Source: Plantago major (taxonomy: Eukaryota > Streptophyta > Magnoliopsida > Lamiales > Plantaginaceae). Taken from it: a DNA stretch of 64,000 bases. Below the pieces are notes generated by a model. The model worked only from the letters and a program-made list of their open reading frames with translations. It was not told the DNA's origin and ran no database searches. A program made the position numbers and the translations under genes. Location of the stretch: NCBI GenBank assembly GCA_026545765.1, contig JAIFAC010000113.1:62001-126000 (forward strand). Direction: 5' to 3'. Within the stretch, counting starts at the first letter, position 1, and every line of letters begins with the position of its first letter. Of the stretch, positions 63,601 to 64,000 are shown in pieces.

Positions 63601-64000
63601 TTATCGAACCTCGATTTAAAAATGTATTTTTGAGACATCTAGTGTTCGAGAAAACCCAAAGGGGTTAGTACACGGTTTTTTGTAAAAACACAATATGGGG
63701 TTAGTTTATGACAAATTTTATGCACATGACATGGTTTGTGGTATAAAAACTATTCTACGCACATATTGACCTATTTTGGTTGGTTGAACCTCAATTTTAA
63801 AACGTATTTCCGAGATCTCTAGTCTTCAATAAAACTCAAAGTGGGTAGTACACGATTTTTTATGAAACACTCGATAGAGTTAGTTTGTGTCAAATTTTAT
63901 TCACATGACATGGTTTGTGGTAAAAAACAACTATTCTACACACATATTGACCTATTTTGGTTGATCGAAACTCAATTTTAAAATGTATTTCCGAGACCTT

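Larger units (their letters stand above)
38865..64000 (+). repeat. Satellite array, right block
   Basis: About 140 monomers of the same satellite, one orientation, running off the window end. E-type monomers (ACACGGTTTTTT, TATGCACATGAC) recur at about 1,075 bp between 42.5 and 48 kb (six monomers, C-type missing) and at other spacings elsewhere. G-type monomers (GTGGTACACTCGATAG, CCACGATTTATAAAC) and F-type (TTTTTTATGAAACAC, GGTAAAAAACAAC) are regular. Repeated 74-codon minus-strand open stretches at 40634, 42247, 43323, 45465 and 46540 are by-products of the repeat, not genes. From about 49 kb on, type order becomes more mixed. No other feature seen. Confidence 0.97.

Noticed and set aside
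1-64000. Regular repeats as a possible CRISPR array
   Set aside because: Units are about 179 bp with no unique spacers and no cas genes; this is a eukaryotic satellite.

Overview
The window is repetitive plant nuclear DNA. The evidence is a roughly 179-bp AT-rich tandem satellite in one orientation across the whole window, interrupted by two Ty3/gypsy LTR-retrotransposon insertions with Tat/Retand-type features: an archaeal-type second RNase H after the first one, and a spliced antisense gene between pol and the polypurine tract. I see no host gene, tRNA, rRNA, CRISPR array or bacterial operon. I do not recognise the satellite family, so the species is left open; a centromeric or pericentromeric location is likely but not proven.

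Layout: (1) 1-15574 satellite; (2) 15575-29919 element 1, a full-length + strand LTR element with a CACAT target duplication, LTRs of about 950 bp, PBS, broken gag and pol, a broken antisense gene and a PPT; (3) 29920-33163 satellite resuming in register; (4) 33164-38864 element 2, a related, strongly rearranged + strand element with a GTATA target duplication. Element 2 holds a partial U3, no recognisable R-U5, PBS, gag or pol, two antisense coding cassettes, and a right end exactly at the PPT (GGGGGGACA) with no 3' LTR; (5) 38865-64000 satellite. The three satellite blocks total about 44 kb, or roughly 245 monomers.

The satellite is organised as higher-order repeats built from about seven monomer types (named A-G here). 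The left array has a period near 1.23 kb. The right array has 6-mers of about 1.075 kb, and a block of three 6-mers (about 3.22 kb) is itself duplicated at about 42.2-48.6 kb.

The most notable biology is the antisense gene in both retroelements. Comparing the two copies supports a TATA box, a 5' leader intron whose acceptor lies directly before the start codon, two coding introns at matching places and phases, an acidic or basic N-terminal region, a domain resembling the 'putative gypsy type transposon' family (PF04195), and a coiled-coil C-terminal exon. A GC hairpin motif lies just past its stop codon and recurs past a second, smaller antisense ORF in element 2. Element 2 is itself structurally odd: perfect target duplication and TG...CA ends, but no pair of LTRs.
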